DNA from: Modicisalibacter radicis
GTDB taxonomy: Bacteria; Pseudomonadota; Gammaproteobacteria; Pseudomonadales; Halomonadaceae
Direction: 5' to 3'
Length of the DNA: 64,000 bases
Assembly (NCBI RefSeq): GCF_900961225.1
Contig: NZ_CAAHFN010000044.1
Location: 62,001 to 126,000, forward strand
Each line of letters begins with the position of its first letter. Positions within the stretch are counted from its first letter, which is position 1. The notes under the pieces are model-generated. The model was not told the origin of the DNA. It searched no databases and was given only the letters and a program-made list of their open reading frames with translations. The translations under genes and the position numbers were made by a program. Shown piece by piece: positions 7,764 to 17,472 of this stretch.

Positions 7764-8321
7764 ATGAAACCGATCAAGTCGCTCCTGCTGCCTCTCGTGC
7801 TGGCACTGGTCATGACGCTCGGCGCCGGTTGCGCCTCCAACGGCGGTGACAGTTACATCACCACCGGCAACGCCACGGTGGACATGCTCGAACTGGTCCG
7901 CGAGACCTCCGCCGACCTGCTCGCCAACACTCGGGAGCTGGACCCGGACAAGCCGGTCGTCGCGGCGAGCTTCGTCAGCATCGACGATCTGAGCGAATCG
8001 TCGACCTTCGGTCGCACGCTCTCCGAGATGTTCGCTTCGTCGCTGAGCCGGGCCGGGATGACGCTGATCGAGGTCAAGATGCGCGACAGCCTGTTCATCG
8101 AGGAGCAGACCGGCGAGCTGATCCTGTCGCGGGACATTCGCCGGCTCTCTGCCTCGCACAACGCCCAGGCGATCCTGCTGGGCACCTACGGCCAGGGCCA
8201 GAGCACGGCGTACGTGAATGTGCGCCTGGTGCGCACCCGCGACAACGTGGTGCTCGGCGCCTCGAGCGTGCAGATTCCGCTGGACCGCAACACCCGGGCG
8301 ATGCTGCCCAACCGTTGGTAG
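7764..8321 (+). CDS. flgO: FlgO-family outer-membrane lipoprotein
   Basis: 185 residues with a lipoprotein signal peptide and lipobox G-A-G-C ending at Cys23. The mature part follows the FlgO pattern: a helix (LELVRETSADLLAN), PVVAASFVSIDDLSESSTFGR, SLSRAGMTLIEVKMRDS, and a C-terminal AILLGTYGQGQSTAYVNVRLVR. In Vibrio, FlgO is an outer-membrane protein needed for full motility. It is co-transcribed with the upstream lipoprotein from the FliA promoter. A hairpin follows the stop. The family call rests on motif resemblance, so the gene symbol is tentative. Confidence 0.75.
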   Translation: MKPIKSLLLPLVLALVMTLGAGCASNGGDSYITTGNATVDMLELVRETSADLLANTRELDPDKPVVAASFVSIDDLSESSTFGRTLSEMFASSLSRAGMTLIEVKMRDSLFIEEQTGELILSRDIRRLSASHNAQAILLGTYGQGQSTAYVNVRLVRTRDNVVLGASSVQIPLDRNTRAMLPNRW

Positions 8322-8325
8322 CGAA

Positions 8326-8371
8326 TCGAGAAGCGTTGAAGGTTCATCCCTTTAACGCTTCAGCTTCTCGA
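8326..8371 (+). terminator. Hairpin after flgO (possible terminator)
   Basis: Outer stem TCGAGAAG / CTTCTCGA (8326-8333 and 8364-8371) with a largely complementary inner stem (CGTTGAAGG opposite CCCTTTAACG). There is no T tract, so intrinsic termination is uncertain. Confidence 0.45.
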
Positions 8372-8385
8372 TACCACGCCGATAC
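8359..8385 (+). promoter_or_regulatory. Candidate FliA promoter of flaG
   Basis: TTCAGCTT, 11 bases, GCCGATAC. The -10 matches the sigma-28 consensus at 7 of 8 positions; the -35 is weak at 5 of 8. It lies about 78 bases before flaG and overlaps the distal arm of the hairpin after flgO. Confidence 0.4.
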
Positions 8386-8462
8386 CTTGCCTATGGGCGT
8401 CCTCGGGATTCCCATGGGCTAACCAACAAGAACCCTTAAGGTGCGCACCGCGAGGCTTGGCC

Positions 8463-8852
8463 ATGACCTCTTATTCAATCGATCCGACCGCCGGTCCTGC
8501 GACGACCGCTTCCACGTCGACGACAACCGCAACCACGCCGCAACAGCGACTCGAACGCGCCCTGGCGCATCTCGCCGAGCCGCCTGGCGCCATCGGCGGC
8601 GAGCAGATCGGTCCCGTCGGCCCATTGCATGCCACCCAGGACTCGCTGGTCGAGCCGCTCCAGCGGATCAATACGGTGATGCGCAGTTATGGCCTGGAAT
8701 TCGACCTGCAGGCGTACGACAGCCGCGTGGTGACCCGTGTCGTGGATCGCGAAAGCGGTGAAGTGATTCGCCAGATACCCAGCGAGGAGGTTCTGCGCAT
8801 CGCCGAAAACCTCGCCCAGATGCAGGGCCGCTTGATCGAACTGCAGGCCTGA
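8463..8852 (+). CDS. flaG: FlaG family protein
   Basis: 129 residues from ATG 8463, with GAGG nine bases upstream; a TTG two codons earlier is less likely. The N-terminus is Thr/Ser-rich and low in complexity. The C-terminal half, from about residue 60 (MRSYGLEFDLQAY, VVTRVVDRESGEVIRQIPSEEVLRIAENL), is the FlaG domain. FlaG proteins influence flagellar filament length or assembly and are usually encoded beside fliC/fliD. It is located between flgO and a c-di-GMP phosphodiesterase gene. fliD itself is not in the window. Confidence 0.88.
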   Translation: MTSYSIDPTAGPATTASTSTTTATTPQQRLERALAHLAEPPGAIGGEQIGPVGPLHATQDSLVEPLQRINTVMRSYGLEFDLQAYDSRVVTRVVDRESGEVIRQIPSEEVLRIAENLAQMQGRLIELQA

Positions 8853-8945
8853 TTGATTCAGCCCAGGGGTACACCGAGGGAAGGGTAGCCCGCGAGTCCC
8901 GCACCGGAGACGCAGCCAACAAGGAAGAAAGGAGACAGGCCACCG

Positions 8946-11285
8946 ATGACACCGCAGCGCACTGCCTCGAAGCATCGGATGCGCAAGGCCATGCTGACCA
9001 AGCCCCGGCGGCTTGCCGCCCTACGTGCAACGAAGTTGCTGGACACGCCCAGCGAGGCGCGTTTCGACGACCTGACACAGCTGGCCTGCCGTCTGTTCGA
9101 GACGCCGATCGCCTGGATCAGCCTGCTCGACGCCCATCGCCAATGGCTCAAGTCGGCCTGCGGCCCGGCCGTGCGTGAAATGCCCATCGAACACGCCTTC
9201 TGCACCCACGCCCTGGAATCCGACACGGTAACGGCGATAGAGGATACGCTGGCCGACCCACGCTTCGCCGACAACCCCTACGTACGAGGCGAGCCATACA
9301 TCCGCTTCTATGCCGGGGCGCCCATTTACGGCCCCGGCCGGATGCCCCTGGGCGCCTTCTGTATCGTCGGCGCCTCGCCGCGTGCGCTCGATGCCCGGGA
9401 GCGCGAGACGCTCGAACTCCTGGCCCGGCTGACCACGCTCGAAATCGAACGCCATACCGCCCGCCGACGGGCGCGGCCGGACCATGCAGCTGCCCCCCGG
9501 CCGGGGCAGGATTCACCACGGCCGGGGCAGGATTCACCACGGCCGGCGCTAGCTGTCGAGGAGCGCTGGCAACGCCCCTACGCGGCGCTGGAGCCGGCCC
9601 ACGGCGATGAGGACCAGCTGGCACAGCTCGACGAATTTCGCTCCACGCTGGACGCCACTCTCGACCTGATTCTTATCGTCGACGAGCGGACGCGGCGCTT
9701 CAGCTATTGCAATCGGGGCGCCATCGAGCGACTGGGCTATTCCCGCGACGAGTTACTGGCACTCTCCCCCGGCACCCTCGATGAGGCGCTGTCGGTTACC
9801 GCGCTCGGCGAGCGTCTGGCGGCGCACCATGGCAAGCGGGCTCTGCGCCTGAACGCCAACCTGCTCTGTCGCAGCGGCGAAACGCTGCCGGTCCAGGCAC
9901 AGATCCAGTGCGCGCCCTCGCCCCGCTTCGAGGGAGCCCGGTTCATCATCGTCGCCCGCGACCTGCGCGAAACCCTGGAGGCACAACGCGAGATCGAGTG
10001 GATCACCCACCACGACGGCCTCACCCACCAGCTCAACCGCACCGGCTTCCTGCGCGCACTGGCCCGCGGCGAACACGTTTCCGAACAGGGCAAGCGGGTC
10101 CAGCTGGTCGCCGTGTTCGGCATCGATCGTTTCAAGCGCATCAACGATGCCCACGGCACGACCCAGGCCGACGCCATCCTCTGCGAACTGGCCCAGCACT
10201 TGAGCAGCCTGATCGCGCCCTGTGCCGAGGCCTGCCTGGGCCGGCTGGGGGGCGACGAGTTCGCCGTCAGCGTACCGCTCGAGCAGGCCTGCGAGGCATC
10301 GCAGCTTGCCGAGCACCTGCGCGAGGCGGTCGAAAGCCACCGCTTCCGTGCCATCGAGGGGCTACAGCTGACCGTCAGTGTCGGCCTGACGGCACACAGC
10401 CTCTACCAGACGGCCCCCGAAGAACTCTTGAGACGCGCCAATGCGGCACTGGTACGCGCCAAGCAACATGGTCGCAACCGCGTGCGTCAGTACCTGAGCG
10501 GCATGCTCGACGAAGCCAGCCGCCACGAGGCGATCGAACGGCGTCTTGCCGGCGCGTTCGAGCGGCGCGAATTCCATCTCGATTTTCAGCCACAGTGGTC
10601 GCTCCAGGCGCTCGAGCGGCCGTGCGGCGCCGAGGCGCTGCTACGCTGGCAGGTGCCCGACCAGCAGACGGTCGGGCCGGATGTCTTCGTGCCGATTCTC
10701 GAACAGAGCGGATTGATGGTGGAGGTGGGTCGCTGGATCATCGACCAGGCGCTCGATACCCTGGCGGCGAACCGGCCACGGTTACCCGCCGATTTCTTCG
10801 TCAGCATCAATATCAGCGCCATCCAGCTGATGGACGATACCCGGCTGGCCGATTACCTGGTCGAGGCGCTGAACCGTCGCGGCTTGCCCGCCTCGGCGCT
10901 GGAACTGGAAATCACCGAAACGGCGCTGATCCAGTCACCGCACTGGGTCGGTCAACAACTCGAGGCGCTGCATCGGCAATCGATCGCCATCGCCCTCGAC
11001 GATTTCGGGACCGGCTTCTCGTCGCTTTCGCATCTCAAGCAGTTCCCCTTCGATACCGTCAAGATCGACAAGTCGTTCATCGCCGGGCTGCCCGGCTCGT
11101 CCGAGGACCGGGCGATCGTCGAGTCGCTGCTCACGCTGTGCCGCGGCTTCGGCAGGAACGTCTGCGCCGAGGGCATCGAGACGCCGGCCCAGCTCGACTA
11201 TCTGCGCCGGCTGGGCTGCAACCGCGCCCAAGGCTATCTGCTGGCTCGTCCGGCGCGCGACCTGCTGGCGCACAACGCTCAGTGA
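8946..11285 (+). CDS. GAF-PAS-GGDEF-EAL protein, predicted c-di-GMP phosphodiesterase
   Basis: 779 residues, soluble (no membrane segment seen). GAF ~22-168, linker with a 7-residue tandem repeat ~185-199, PAS ~232-338, GGDEF ~349-512, EAL ~539-775. The GGDEF half keeps RLGGDEF, but the first metal Asp is replaced (FGIDRFK instead of DxDxFK) and GHxxGD reads GTTQAD, so cyclase activity is doubtful. The EAL half has GAEALLRW, NISAIQL, ELEITETAL, DDFGTGFSS, KIDKSF and AEGIET, and should be an active phosphodiesterase. Such proteins lower c-di-GMP and favour motility. AGGAGA precedes the ATG by about 11 bases. It lies in the same direction as flaG and converges with fliE. Confidence 0.9.
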   Translation: MTPQRTASKHRMRKAMLTKPRRLAALRATKLLDTPSEARFDDLTQLACRLFETPIAWISLLDAHRQWLKSACGPAVREMPIEHAFCTHALESDTVTAIEDTLADPRFADNPYVRGEPYIRFYAGAPIYGPGRMPLGAFCIVGASPRALDARERETLELLARLTTLEIERHTARRRARPDHAAAPRPGQDSPRPGQDSPRPALAVEERWQRPYAALEPAHGDEDQLAQLDEFRSTLDATLDLILIVDERTRRFSYCNRGAIERLGYSRDELLALSPGTLDEALSVTALGERLAAHHGKRALRLNANLLCRSGETLPVQAQIQCAPSPRFEGARFIIVARDLRETLEAQREIEWITHHDGLTHQLNRTGFLRALARGEHVSEQGKRVQLVAVFGIDRFKRINDAHGTTQADAILCELAQHLSSLIAPCAEACLGRLGGDEFAVSVPLEQACEASQLAEHLREAVESHRFRAIEGLQLTVSVGLTAHSLYQTAPEELLRRANAALVRAKQHGRNRVRQYLSGMLDEASRHEAIERRLAGAFERREFHLDFQPQWSLQALERPCGAEALLRWQVPDQQTVGPDVFVPILEQSGLMVEVGRWIIDQALDTLAANRPRLPADFFVSINISAIQLMDDTRLADYLVEALNRRGLPASALELEITETALIQSPHWVGQQLEALHRQSIAIALDDFGTGFSSLSHLKQFPFDTVKIDKSFIAGLPGSSEDRAIVESLLTLCRGFGRNVCAEGIETPAQLDYLRRLGCNRAQGYLLARPARDLLAHNAQ
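9499..9540 (+). repeat. Perfect 21-bp tandem duplication in the GAF-PAS linker
   Basis: Two exact adjacent copies (9499-9519 and 9520-9540) of a GC-rich 21-mer starting GGCCGGGGCAGG, followed by a 6-base start of a third copy. Because 21 is a multiple of three, it encodes the linker repeat RPGQDSP-RPGQDSP in frame. Confidence 0.9.
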
Positions 11286-11286
11286 T

Positions 11287-11323
11287 GGCGAGAAAACGCC
11301 AACGCTCCCGCACAAGCAGCGTT
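11287..11323. terminator. Hairpins between convergent EAL gene and fliE
   Basis: Two adjacent inverted repeats: GGCG-N6-CGCC (11287-11300), immediately after the EAL stop, and AACGCT / AGCGTT (11301-11306 and 11318-11323). There is no T tract. They lie in a 96-base gap between convergent genes, so a bidirectional termination role is plausible but weakly supported. Confidence 0.35.
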
Positions 11324-11381
11324 CACGCCACTCGCCGAGAGGATCGGAGGAAAACGGAGTCGAAGGCTACGCTTTCGCCGC

Positions 11382-11714
11382 TTATACCTGCATGTTCATG
11401 ATGTCCTTGTAAGCCGTCACCAGGCGGCTTCGCACCTGCACTCCCATCTGAAAGCCGATGCTGGCCTTCTGCATGTCGACCATCACGTCGTTGAGCGCGA
11501 CATCCGGATCGCCGGCCTGGAACGCCTTTACGCTGGCATCGGATTTTTTCTTCAGCTGGTCGATCTTCTGGATCGACGACTGCAACGCATCGGCGAAGCC
11601 GCCCTGCCCCACTGACGTCGCCAGCTGCTGGCCGCGGCCGGCCTGGGTCGCGCTGGCCTGGTTGGCCAGGCTCTGCATCTGTTGCAAGGCCGCTTGAATG
11701 GCGGGTGCGCTCAT
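11382..11714 (-). CDS. fliE: Flagellar hook-basal body protein FliE
   Basis: 110 residues, full length for FliE. FliE joins the MS ring to the proximal rod. The C-terminal region DVALNDVMVDMQKASIGFQMGVQVRSRLVTAYKDIMNMQV (given here only as a family landmark from residue ~69) is highly characteristic. AGGAG lies at good spacing before the ATG. It is transcribed divergently from fliF across a 332-base gap, the arrangement known from enterics rather than the fliEFGHIJ order of Pseudomonas. Confidence 0.96.
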   Translation of the reverse strand: MSAPAIQAALQQMQSLANQASATQAGRGQQLATSVGQGGFADALQSSIQKIDQLKKKSDASVKAFQAGDPDVALNDVMVDMQKASIGFQMGVQVRSRLVTAYKDIMNMQV

Positions 11715-12046
11715 GGCGATTCTCCTGCCCCATTGGTGGATGAAGGCAAGCCTAGCATCGACGCCGGCCGATCATGGCCGCAATTGAGCTTCAAAAATGG
11801 GGCTTTTCTTGCCTTTAGGGCGACAGCACCTGCGGATAATGGCCTCCATCACACGACCGTCCCCTCAACAAAGCGCCCAGCCCGGCAGGCACATCGCCTA
11901 CCGATCGCCACGACAAGCGCAACCGGGACTTGGAATCGATGGATGCTGGAGCCGGATATTAAAATGCTATCTGCACCGACCCGATATGCGCGGGCCGACG
12001 CTAACACCGCCGTCCTGATGCGCCCGACCCTTGGCGGAGGGCGCTC
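11715..12046. promoter_or_regulatory. Divergent fliE / fliF intergenic region
   Basis: 332 bases with no plausible gene, so it must hold the promoters of both early flagellar transcripts. Candidates are weak. On the plus strand, CGGCAGG-N4-TCGCC at 11883-11898 has the GG / GC spacing of a sigma-54 element but several mismatches. TAAAATGC with CCCGATAT twelve bases later (about 11960-11987) loosely resembles a sigma-28 element. A short AT-rich patch lies around 11795-11815. None is strong enough to annotate alone. Confidence 0.5.
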
Positions 12047-13804
12047 ATGAGCGACGTCGCCTCTTCGCAGCAGAGCAACCCCCGGGCAGCCAATGCCTCG
12101 TCGCAGGGCGCTTCCGCGCAAGGGCTGCTCAAGCAGTTGCGCGAGAACCCGCGCATCCCCTTGATCATTGCCGCCGCCGCGGCGATCGCCCTGATCGCCG
12201 TGCTGCTGCTGTGGGCGCGCAGCCCCGAGTACCGGGTGCTGTACAGCAACCTGAGCAACTCCGACGGCGGAAGCATCATCAACGAACTCGACGCCCGTGG
12301 CATTCCCTACCAGTTCAGCGAGGGCGGCGGCGCACTGCTGGTACCCGCCGATCAGGTTCACACGCTGCGCCTGCAGCTCGCCGAGCAGGGCCTGCCCAAG
12401 GGCGGCGATGTCGGCTTCGAGCTGATGGACAATCAGGCCTTCGGCATCAGCCAGTTCGCCGAACAGGTCAACTTCCAGCGTTCGCTCGAGGGCGAACTCG
12501 CCCAGTCGATGAAGGCACTCGGCCCGGTTTCCCAGGCCCGCGTGCATCTGTCAATGGCCAAGCCCTCGGTGTTCGTGCGCGAGAGCGAACCCGCCAAGGC
12601 CTCGGTGGTACTGACCCTCGAGCCCGGCCGGGTGCTCGGCGATGGCCAGATCAACGCCATCGTGCACATGGTTTCCAGCAGCGTCCCGCAACTGGCCACC
12701 GAAGCGGTCACCGTGGTCGATCAGGATGGCCGATTGCTGTCACGCAATGGCAGCCAGCTGGGCGGCCTCGACGGCACTCAACTGAGCTACGTCAAGAAGA
12801 TCGAGACGGCCTACCAGACCAATATCGAGCGCATCCTGGCACCGATCCTGGGCGTCGACAACGTGCGCGCCCAGGTCGCGGCGCAGGTCGACTTTTCCAA
12901 GCGCGAGCAGACCGCCGAGCGCTACTCGCCCAATCAGCCGCCCAACGAAGCCGCCGTCCGCAGCCGTCAGGTGAGCGAGTCGTACACCGGTGGCGATGCC
13001 CTGCCCAGCGGCATCCCCGGGGCACTTTCCAATACACCGCCGGGTACCGCCGCCTCGCCGATCGACAATGGCGTGGACGCAGAAGGCGCCGACGAGGGTG
13101 AAGGCGCTGACAATGCCGGCGATGCCCAGGGCACCGACGAGGCGAACGAGCCGCCGAGTCGCCTGGACCGCAACGACACCGTCAACTACGAGGTCGATCG
13201 CCAGGTCGAGCACACCCAGTTCCAGCGCGGCGGTCTCGAACGTCTCTCGATAGCGGTCGTGGTCGACTACCGCGATGGTGTCAACGAGGCCGGCGAGCGC
13301 GTCAAGCAACCGCTCAGCGACGAACAGCTGGCGCAGATCGAGCGTCTGGTGCGTCAGGCCGTCGGCTTCTCGCAAGTGCGTGGCGACGCCATAGAGGTGG
13401 TCAACAGCCCGTTCACCGAAAACGAAGAGACGGTCGTGGAAGTCCCCTGGTGGCAGACACCCGAGATGCTGCAGCTGGCGATGACCCTGGGCCGTTACCT
13501 GCTGGTCGCCCTGGCCGCACTGTTCCTGTGGTTCATGGTCCTGCGCCCGCTGATCAAGCGTCAGAGCGCGGCCCTGCCCGCGAACCAGTCGGCCGCCCTG
13601 CGTAATCCGGGCGCCATGACCGCCGCCGGCAGCGAGGACGAGGATGCCGACGAGGACGCGCTGGACGAAGCCGCCGAGGCACCGCCGCGCCGCCGCCGTC
13701 GCGCCAATGCCTACGAGCAGAACCTCAAGGATGCCCGCGAGATCGCCCAGGAGGATCCGCGGCTGGTAGCCATGATCGTCAGAAGCTGGATGAACGACAA
13801 ATGA
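12047..13804 (+). CDS. fliF: Flagellar MS-ring protein FliF
   Basis: 585 residues, usual length. It forms the membrane MS ring on which the motor and export gate are built. It has an N-terminal membrane segment at ~38-57 ([20 protein letters not shown]), the secretin-like ring-building domain with [23 protein letters not shown] and [10 protein letters not shown], an acidic low-complexity stretch at ~340-370, a second membrane segment at ~480-500, and a C-terminal FliG-binding tail ([20 protein letters not shown]) split by the usual charged linker. GGAGGG precedes the ATG. It overlaps fliG by 4 bases (ATGA). Confidence 0.97.
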   Translation: MSDVASSQQSNPRAANASSQGASAQGLLKQLRENPRIPLIIAAAAAIALIAVLLLWARSPEYRVLYSNLSNSDGGSIINELDARGIPYQFSEGGGALLVPADQVHTLRLQLAEQGLPKGGDVGFELMDNQAFGISQFAEQVNFQRSLEGELAQSMKALGPVSQARVHLSMAKPSVFVRESEPAKASVVLTLEPGRVLGDGQINAIVHMVSSSVPQLATEAVTVVDQDGRLLSRNGSQLGGLDGTQLSYVKKIETAYQTNIERILAPILGVDNVRAQVAAQVDFSKREQTAERYSPNQPPNEAAVRSRQVSESYTGGDALPSGIPGALSNTPPGTAASPIDNGVDAEGADEGEGADNAGDAQGTDEANEPPSRLDRNDTVNYEVDRQVEHTQFQRGGLERLSIAVVVDYRDGVNEAGERVKQPLSDEQLAQIERLVRQAVGFSQVRGDAIEVVNSPFTENEETVVEVPWWQTPEMLQLAMTLGRYLLVALAALFLWFMVLRPLIKRQSAALPANQSAALRNPGAMTAAGSEDEDADEDALDEAAEAPPRRRRRANAYEQNLKDAREIAQEDPRLVAMIVRSWMNDK

Positions 13805-14796
13805 TCGAAATGACCGGCGCCCGCCGCGGTGCAATCCTGCTGCTCTCCCTCGATGAAGACAGCGCAGCCGAAATCTTCAAGTTCCTGGGCGCCAAGGAGG
13901 TCCAGGAGATCAGCATGGAGATGGCCAAGCTCGACCAGGTCTCCCACGAGGAGATGACCCAGGTGCTCGCCGAATTCCACGACGAGGCCGAGCAGTTCAC
14001 CGCCGTCAACCTGCACTCCAGCGACCACATCCGTTCGGTGCTGACCAAGGCGCTGGGCAGCGATCGCGCTTCGAGCCTGATCGAGGACATCCTCGAGAGC
14101 ACCAGCAGCGCCTCGGGCATCGATTCGCTGAACCTGATGGAGCCGTCGATGGTCGCCGAGATGATCCGCGACGAGCATCCGCAGATCATCGCCACGATCC
14201 TCGTCCATCTCGAACGGCATCAGGCGGCGAGCATTCTCGAGCTGTTCGACGACAAGCTGCGCAACGACGTGGTGTTGCGTATCGCCACGTTCAGCGGCGT
14301 GCAGCCGGCCGCCCTGCAGGAACTCACCGAAGTGCTCGGCGGCATGCTCGACGGTCAGAACCTCAAGCGCAGCAAGATGGGCGGCGTGAGGACCGCGGCC
14401 GAGATCCTCAACCTGATGAACTCCGCCCAGGAAGAGGTCGTCATCGATACCGTGCGCGCCCACAGCGAGGACCTGGCGCAGAAGATCATCGACGAGATGT
14501 TCCTGTTCGAGAACCTCATGGACATCGACGATCGCGGCATCCAGTTGATCCTCAAGGAGGTCGACACCAACTCCCTGGTGGTGGCGCTCAAGGGCGCGCC
14601 CGACGCGCTGCTCGAGAAGTTCATGGCCAACATGTCGCAGCGCGCCGCGCAGATGCTGCAGGAAGATCTCGAGGCCCGCGGCCCGATTCGCGTATCCCAG
14701 GTCGAGGCCGAACAGAAGACCATTCTGCAGATCGTGCGCCGACTCGCCGACAGCGGCGAAATAGCCCTGGGCGGAGGCGACGACAGCTATGTCTGA
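13801..14796 (+). CDS. fliG: Flagellar motor switch protein FliG
   Basis: 331 residues, full length. It is the rotor protein that receives torque from MotA and carries the switch ring. Family landmarks are [20 protein letters not shown] near the N-terminus, the [10 protein letters not shown] motif at ~130, [13 protein letters not shown] at ~197, and the C-terminal torque helix region [18 protein letters not shown] with its charged residues. It begins inside the fliF stop (ATGA) and overlaps fliH by 8 bases, so tight translational coupling is expected. Confidence 0.97.
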   Translation: MIEMTGARRGAILLLSLDEDSAAEIFKFLGAKEVQEISMEMAKLDQVSHEEMTQVLAEFHDEAEQFTAVNLHSSDHIRSVLTKALGSDRASSLIEDILESTSSASGIDSLNLMEPSMVAEMIRDEHPQIIATILVHLERHQAASILELFDDKLRNDVVLRIATFSGVQPAALQELTEVLGGMLDGQNLKRSKMGGVRTAAEILNLMNSAQEEVVIDTVRAHSEDLAQKIIDEMFLFENLMDIDDRGIQLILKEVDTNSLVVALKGAPDALLEKFMANMSQRAAQMLQEDLEARGPIRVSQVEAEQKTILQIVRRLADSGEIALGGGDDSYV

Positions 14797-15520
14797 TTAC
14801 CTGGTCAATCCCGAGCATGACGACGGCGCCTGGCGGCGCTGGCGAATGGATGAGCTGGGCAGTCCCGACCAGGCGCGCAGCCAGCGCGAACGCCGCGAAC
14901 TGATGCGCCAGCAGGCCGCCCGTCGCCAGGCCGAACTCGATGCGATGCGCGAGCAGGCCCGCCAGGAAGCCTACCAGGCCGGCTATCAGGAAGGTTTCGA
15001 GCAGGGCCAGCAAGCCGGCTACGAGGAGGGGCTGAAAGAGGGTCGCGAGGCCGGCGAAGCCGAGATGCAGCGCCAGACCCGCGAAACGCTGGACCCCTTG
15101 CTGCCGCTCGCCGAGCAGTTCGGCGAGGCGCTTGCCACCCTCGACGAGGAGATCGCCGAGCATCTGGTCGATCTGGCGCTGGCCACCGGCCGCCAACTCG
15201 CCGGCGAAGCCCTCGAAGCGCGCCCCGAGGCGATCCTGGATATCGTTCGCGAACTGCTGCATGTCGAGCCGACGCTGTCAGGGCGACCACGGCTGTGGCT
15301 GCACCCCGCCGACCTGACGCTGGTAAAGGCCCAGTTGGGCCATGAATTCGAGGCCGCCGGCTGGCAGTTGCAGCCCGACGACATGATCAGTTGCGGTGGC
15401 TGTCGCGCGACCAGTGCCAACGGCGATCTCGACGCCACCCTGGAGTCGCGATGGGAGAGCATCGCCAACCAAGTGCGTCGCCGCAACTCCGCCGTCGACG
15501 CCACCGGGCAGTCGTCATGA
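14789..15520 (+). CDS. fliH: Flagellar export ATPase regulator FliH
   Basis: 243 residues. It binds FliI and links the ATPase to the C-ring through FliN. The N-terminal half is highly charged with a Gln/Glu/Arg-rich coiled coil and the glycine-repeat pattern typical of FliH ([20 protein letters not shown]). The C-terminal half contains [17 protein letters not shown] and [14 protein letters not shown] motifs shared with V/F-type ATPase stators. It overlaps fliG by 8 bases and fliI by 4. Confidence 0.93.
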   Translation: MSDYLVNPEHDDGAWRRWRMDELGSPDQARSQRERRELMRQQAARRQAELDAMREQARQEAYQAGYQEGFEQGQQAGYEEGLKEGREAGEAEMQRQTRETLDPLLPLAEQFGEALATLDEEIAEHLVDLALATGRQLAGEALEARPEAILDIVRELLHVEPTLSGRPRLWLHPADLTLVKAQLGHEFEAAGWQLQPDDMISCGGCRATSANGDLDATLESRWESIANQVRRRNSAVDATGQSS

Positions 15521-16920
15521 GCGGCGTCGGCGAAGCCAACCGCCACCAGGGCCATTGGCGCAACGCACTCGGCGGCGTGCATCAGCGCGTCAGCGCGCTG
15601 CCCAGCTATCGTGCCAGCGGACGCATCGTCCGCGCCACCGGCCTGGTGCTCGAAGCGGTCGGCCTGCGCATTCCGCTGGGCAGTGCCTGCCGCATCGAAC
15701 TCTCGTCACGGTCGGGCGGCCCGGGCGATGCCTCGGCACGCTACGCCGAGGCCGAAGTGGTCGGCTTCTCGGGCGAAAAGCTGTTCCTCATGCCGCTCGA
15801 GGAGATCAGCGGCTTGCTGCCCGGCTCGCGCGTACTGCCGCTGGGAGACGGCCAGGAGGCCAACAGCAGCGCACGGCGCTTTCCGCTCGGCGATCAACTG
15901 CTGGGCCGCGTGGTCGACGGCAACGGCCGGCCGCTGGATGGTCGGGGCGAGCTGCACGACGTGCGCCACGCCCCGCTGGCCACCCCGCCCTTCAACCCCA
16001 TGGCTCGGGCGCCGATCGACACCCAGATCGATGTCGGCATTCGCGCCATCAACGGCCTGCTGAGCGTCGGTCGCGGCCAGCGCATGGGGCTGTTCGCCGG
16101 TTCCGGGGTGGGCAAGTCGGTGCTGCTGGGCATGATGGCCCGCTATACCCAGGCGGACGTGATCGTGGTCGGGCTGATCGGCGAGCGCGGTCGCGAGGTC
16201 CAGGACTTCATCGAGAACATTCTCGGCGCGGAGGGCCGCCGCCGCGCGGTGGTCGTCGCCGCGCCCGCCGACACCTCACCGCTGCAGCGCCTGCAGGGCG
16301 CCTCCTACGCCACACGCCTCGCCGAGGATTTCCGCGATGCCGGGCGCAACGTGCTGCTGATCATGGATTCGCTGACCCGCTACGCCATGGCCCAGCGCGA
16401 GATCGCCCTGGCGATCGGCGAGCCGCCGGCGACCAAGGGCTATCCGCCCTCGGTGTTCGCCAAGCTGCCCAGCCTGGTGGAGCGCGCCGGCAATGGCCCG
16501 CGGGGCGGCGGCTCGATCACCGCCTTCTATACCGTGCTGACCGAGGGCGACGACCAGCAGGACCCGATCGCCGACTCGGCACGGGCGATTCTCGACGGGC
16601 ACATCGTGCTCTCGCGGCAGCTCGCCGAGGGCGGCCACTACCCGGCCATCGACATCGAAGCGTCGATCAGCCGGGCGATGACCGCCATCGTCAGCAATGA
16701 GCACCACCGCCGCGCCCAGCAGTTCAAGCAACTGGTCTCGCGCTATCAGCGCAATCGCGACCTGATCAGCGTCGGCGCCTATACCCCGGGGCACGATCCA
16801 CAGCTCGACCAGGCGGTCTCGATGTTCCCGTCCCTCGAGCGTTTCTTGCAGCAGCGCATCGACGAACGCGCGAATATCGACGAAACACGGCAGGTATTGG
16901 ACGGATTGGTCAACGCCTGA
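15517..16920 (+). CDS. fliI: Flagellum-specific ATPase FliI
   Basis: 467 residues from ATG 15517, which overlaps the fliH stop as ATGA; the frame is open further upstream but only as a shadow of fliH. It energises flagellar type III export. The Walker A GSGVGKS is at ~195, LIGERGREV follows, and Walker B is [11 protein letters not shown] at ~278. DxxP-loop neighbours [18 protein letters not shown] and the [13 protein letters not shown] stretch are family hallmarks. Fourth of the fliFGHIJK run. Confidence 0.97.
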   Translation: MSGVGEANRHQGHWRNALGGVHQRVSALPSYRASGRIVRATGLVLEAVGLRIPLGSACRIELSSRSGGPGDASARYAEAEVVGFSGEKLFLMPLEEISGLLPGSRVLPLGDGQEANSSARRFPLGDQLLGRVVDGNGRPLDGRGELHDVRHAPLATPPFNPMARAPIDTQIDVGIRAINGLLSVGRGQRMGLFAGSGVGKSVLLGMMARYTQADVIVVGLIGERGREVQDFIENILGAEGRRRAVVVAAPADTSPLQRLQGASYATRLAEDFRDAGRNVLLIMDSLTRYAMAQREIALAIGEPPATKGYPPSVFAKLPSLVERAGNGPRGGGSITAFYTVLTEGDDQQDPIADSARAILDGHIVLSRQLAEGGHYPAIDIEASISRAMTAIVSNEHHRRAQQFKQLVSRYQRNRDLISVGAYTPGHDPQLDQAVSMFPSLERFLQQRIDERANIDETRQVLDGLVNA

Positions 16921-16968
16921 ACGGGTATCCTGGCCAAAGCTAGTCTGACCAGAATCGGGTAAACCATC

Positions 16969-17439
16969 ATGACTCAAGCGTCACCACTGGACACATTGAT
17001 ATCGCTGACCCGCGAATCGCGCGACAGTGCCAGCCTCAAGCTGGCCGAGCTGCGACGCGCGCGACACGACGCCCAGGCCCAGCTGGATACGCTTTTCCGT
17101 TACCGCCAGGAATATCGCGAGCGCCTGCAGGGGGCCATGGCCCATGGCATCGGCCCCGACAGCTGGCAGAATTATCAGCAGTTCCTGGCCTCGCTGGACA
17201 ATGCCATCGAGCGCGCCCGCCAGTCGTTGAACGAGCGCGAGAACCAGATCAGCCGGGGCCAGCAGTATTGGCAGGACGAACAGCGCAAGCTTTCCGCCTA
17301 CGACACCCTGGTGGATCGGCGTGAGCAGCGCGAACAACAGCGCGCCTCGCGACTCGAGCAGCGCCAGAACGACGAAATGGCCAACGGCCTGCTATTGCGC
17401 CGTCAGCATAACGAATCCCGACACGGGTCGAGCCACTAG
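16969..17439 (+). CDS. fliJ: Flagellar export chaperone FliJ
   Basis: 156 residues, almost wholly coiled coil and rich in Gln, Arg and Glu (LKLAELRRARHDAQAQLDTLFRYRQEY begins the helix pair). FliJ is the central stalk-like protein of the FliH-FliI complex and escorts export substrates. The length and heptad pattern fit FliJ well, but sequence conservation in this family is low, so context carries much of the call. GGGTAA precedes the ATG. It lies between fliI (48-base gap) and fliK. Confidence 0.9.
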   Translation: MTQASPLDTLISLTRESRDSASLKLAELRRARHDAQAQLDTLFRYRQEYRERLQGAMAHGIGPDSWQNYQQFLASLDNAIERARQSLNERENQISRGQQYWQDEQRKLSAYDTLVDRREQREQQRASRLEQRQNDEMANGLLLRRQHNESRHGSSH

Positions 17440-17472
17440 GCTCTACTTGTTAAAAGCAAGGAGGCCCGTCAC

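Noticed and set aside
9499..9540. Tandem direct repeat as a possible CRISPR or mobile-element trace
   Set aside because: Two contiguous copies without spacers, in frame within a protein linker; no array or transposase nearby.
11882..11898. Possible sigma-54 promoter for fliF
   Set aside because: Only the GG/GC spacing and parts of the consensus match; several conserved bases are wrong, so it is mentioned only as a weak candidate.
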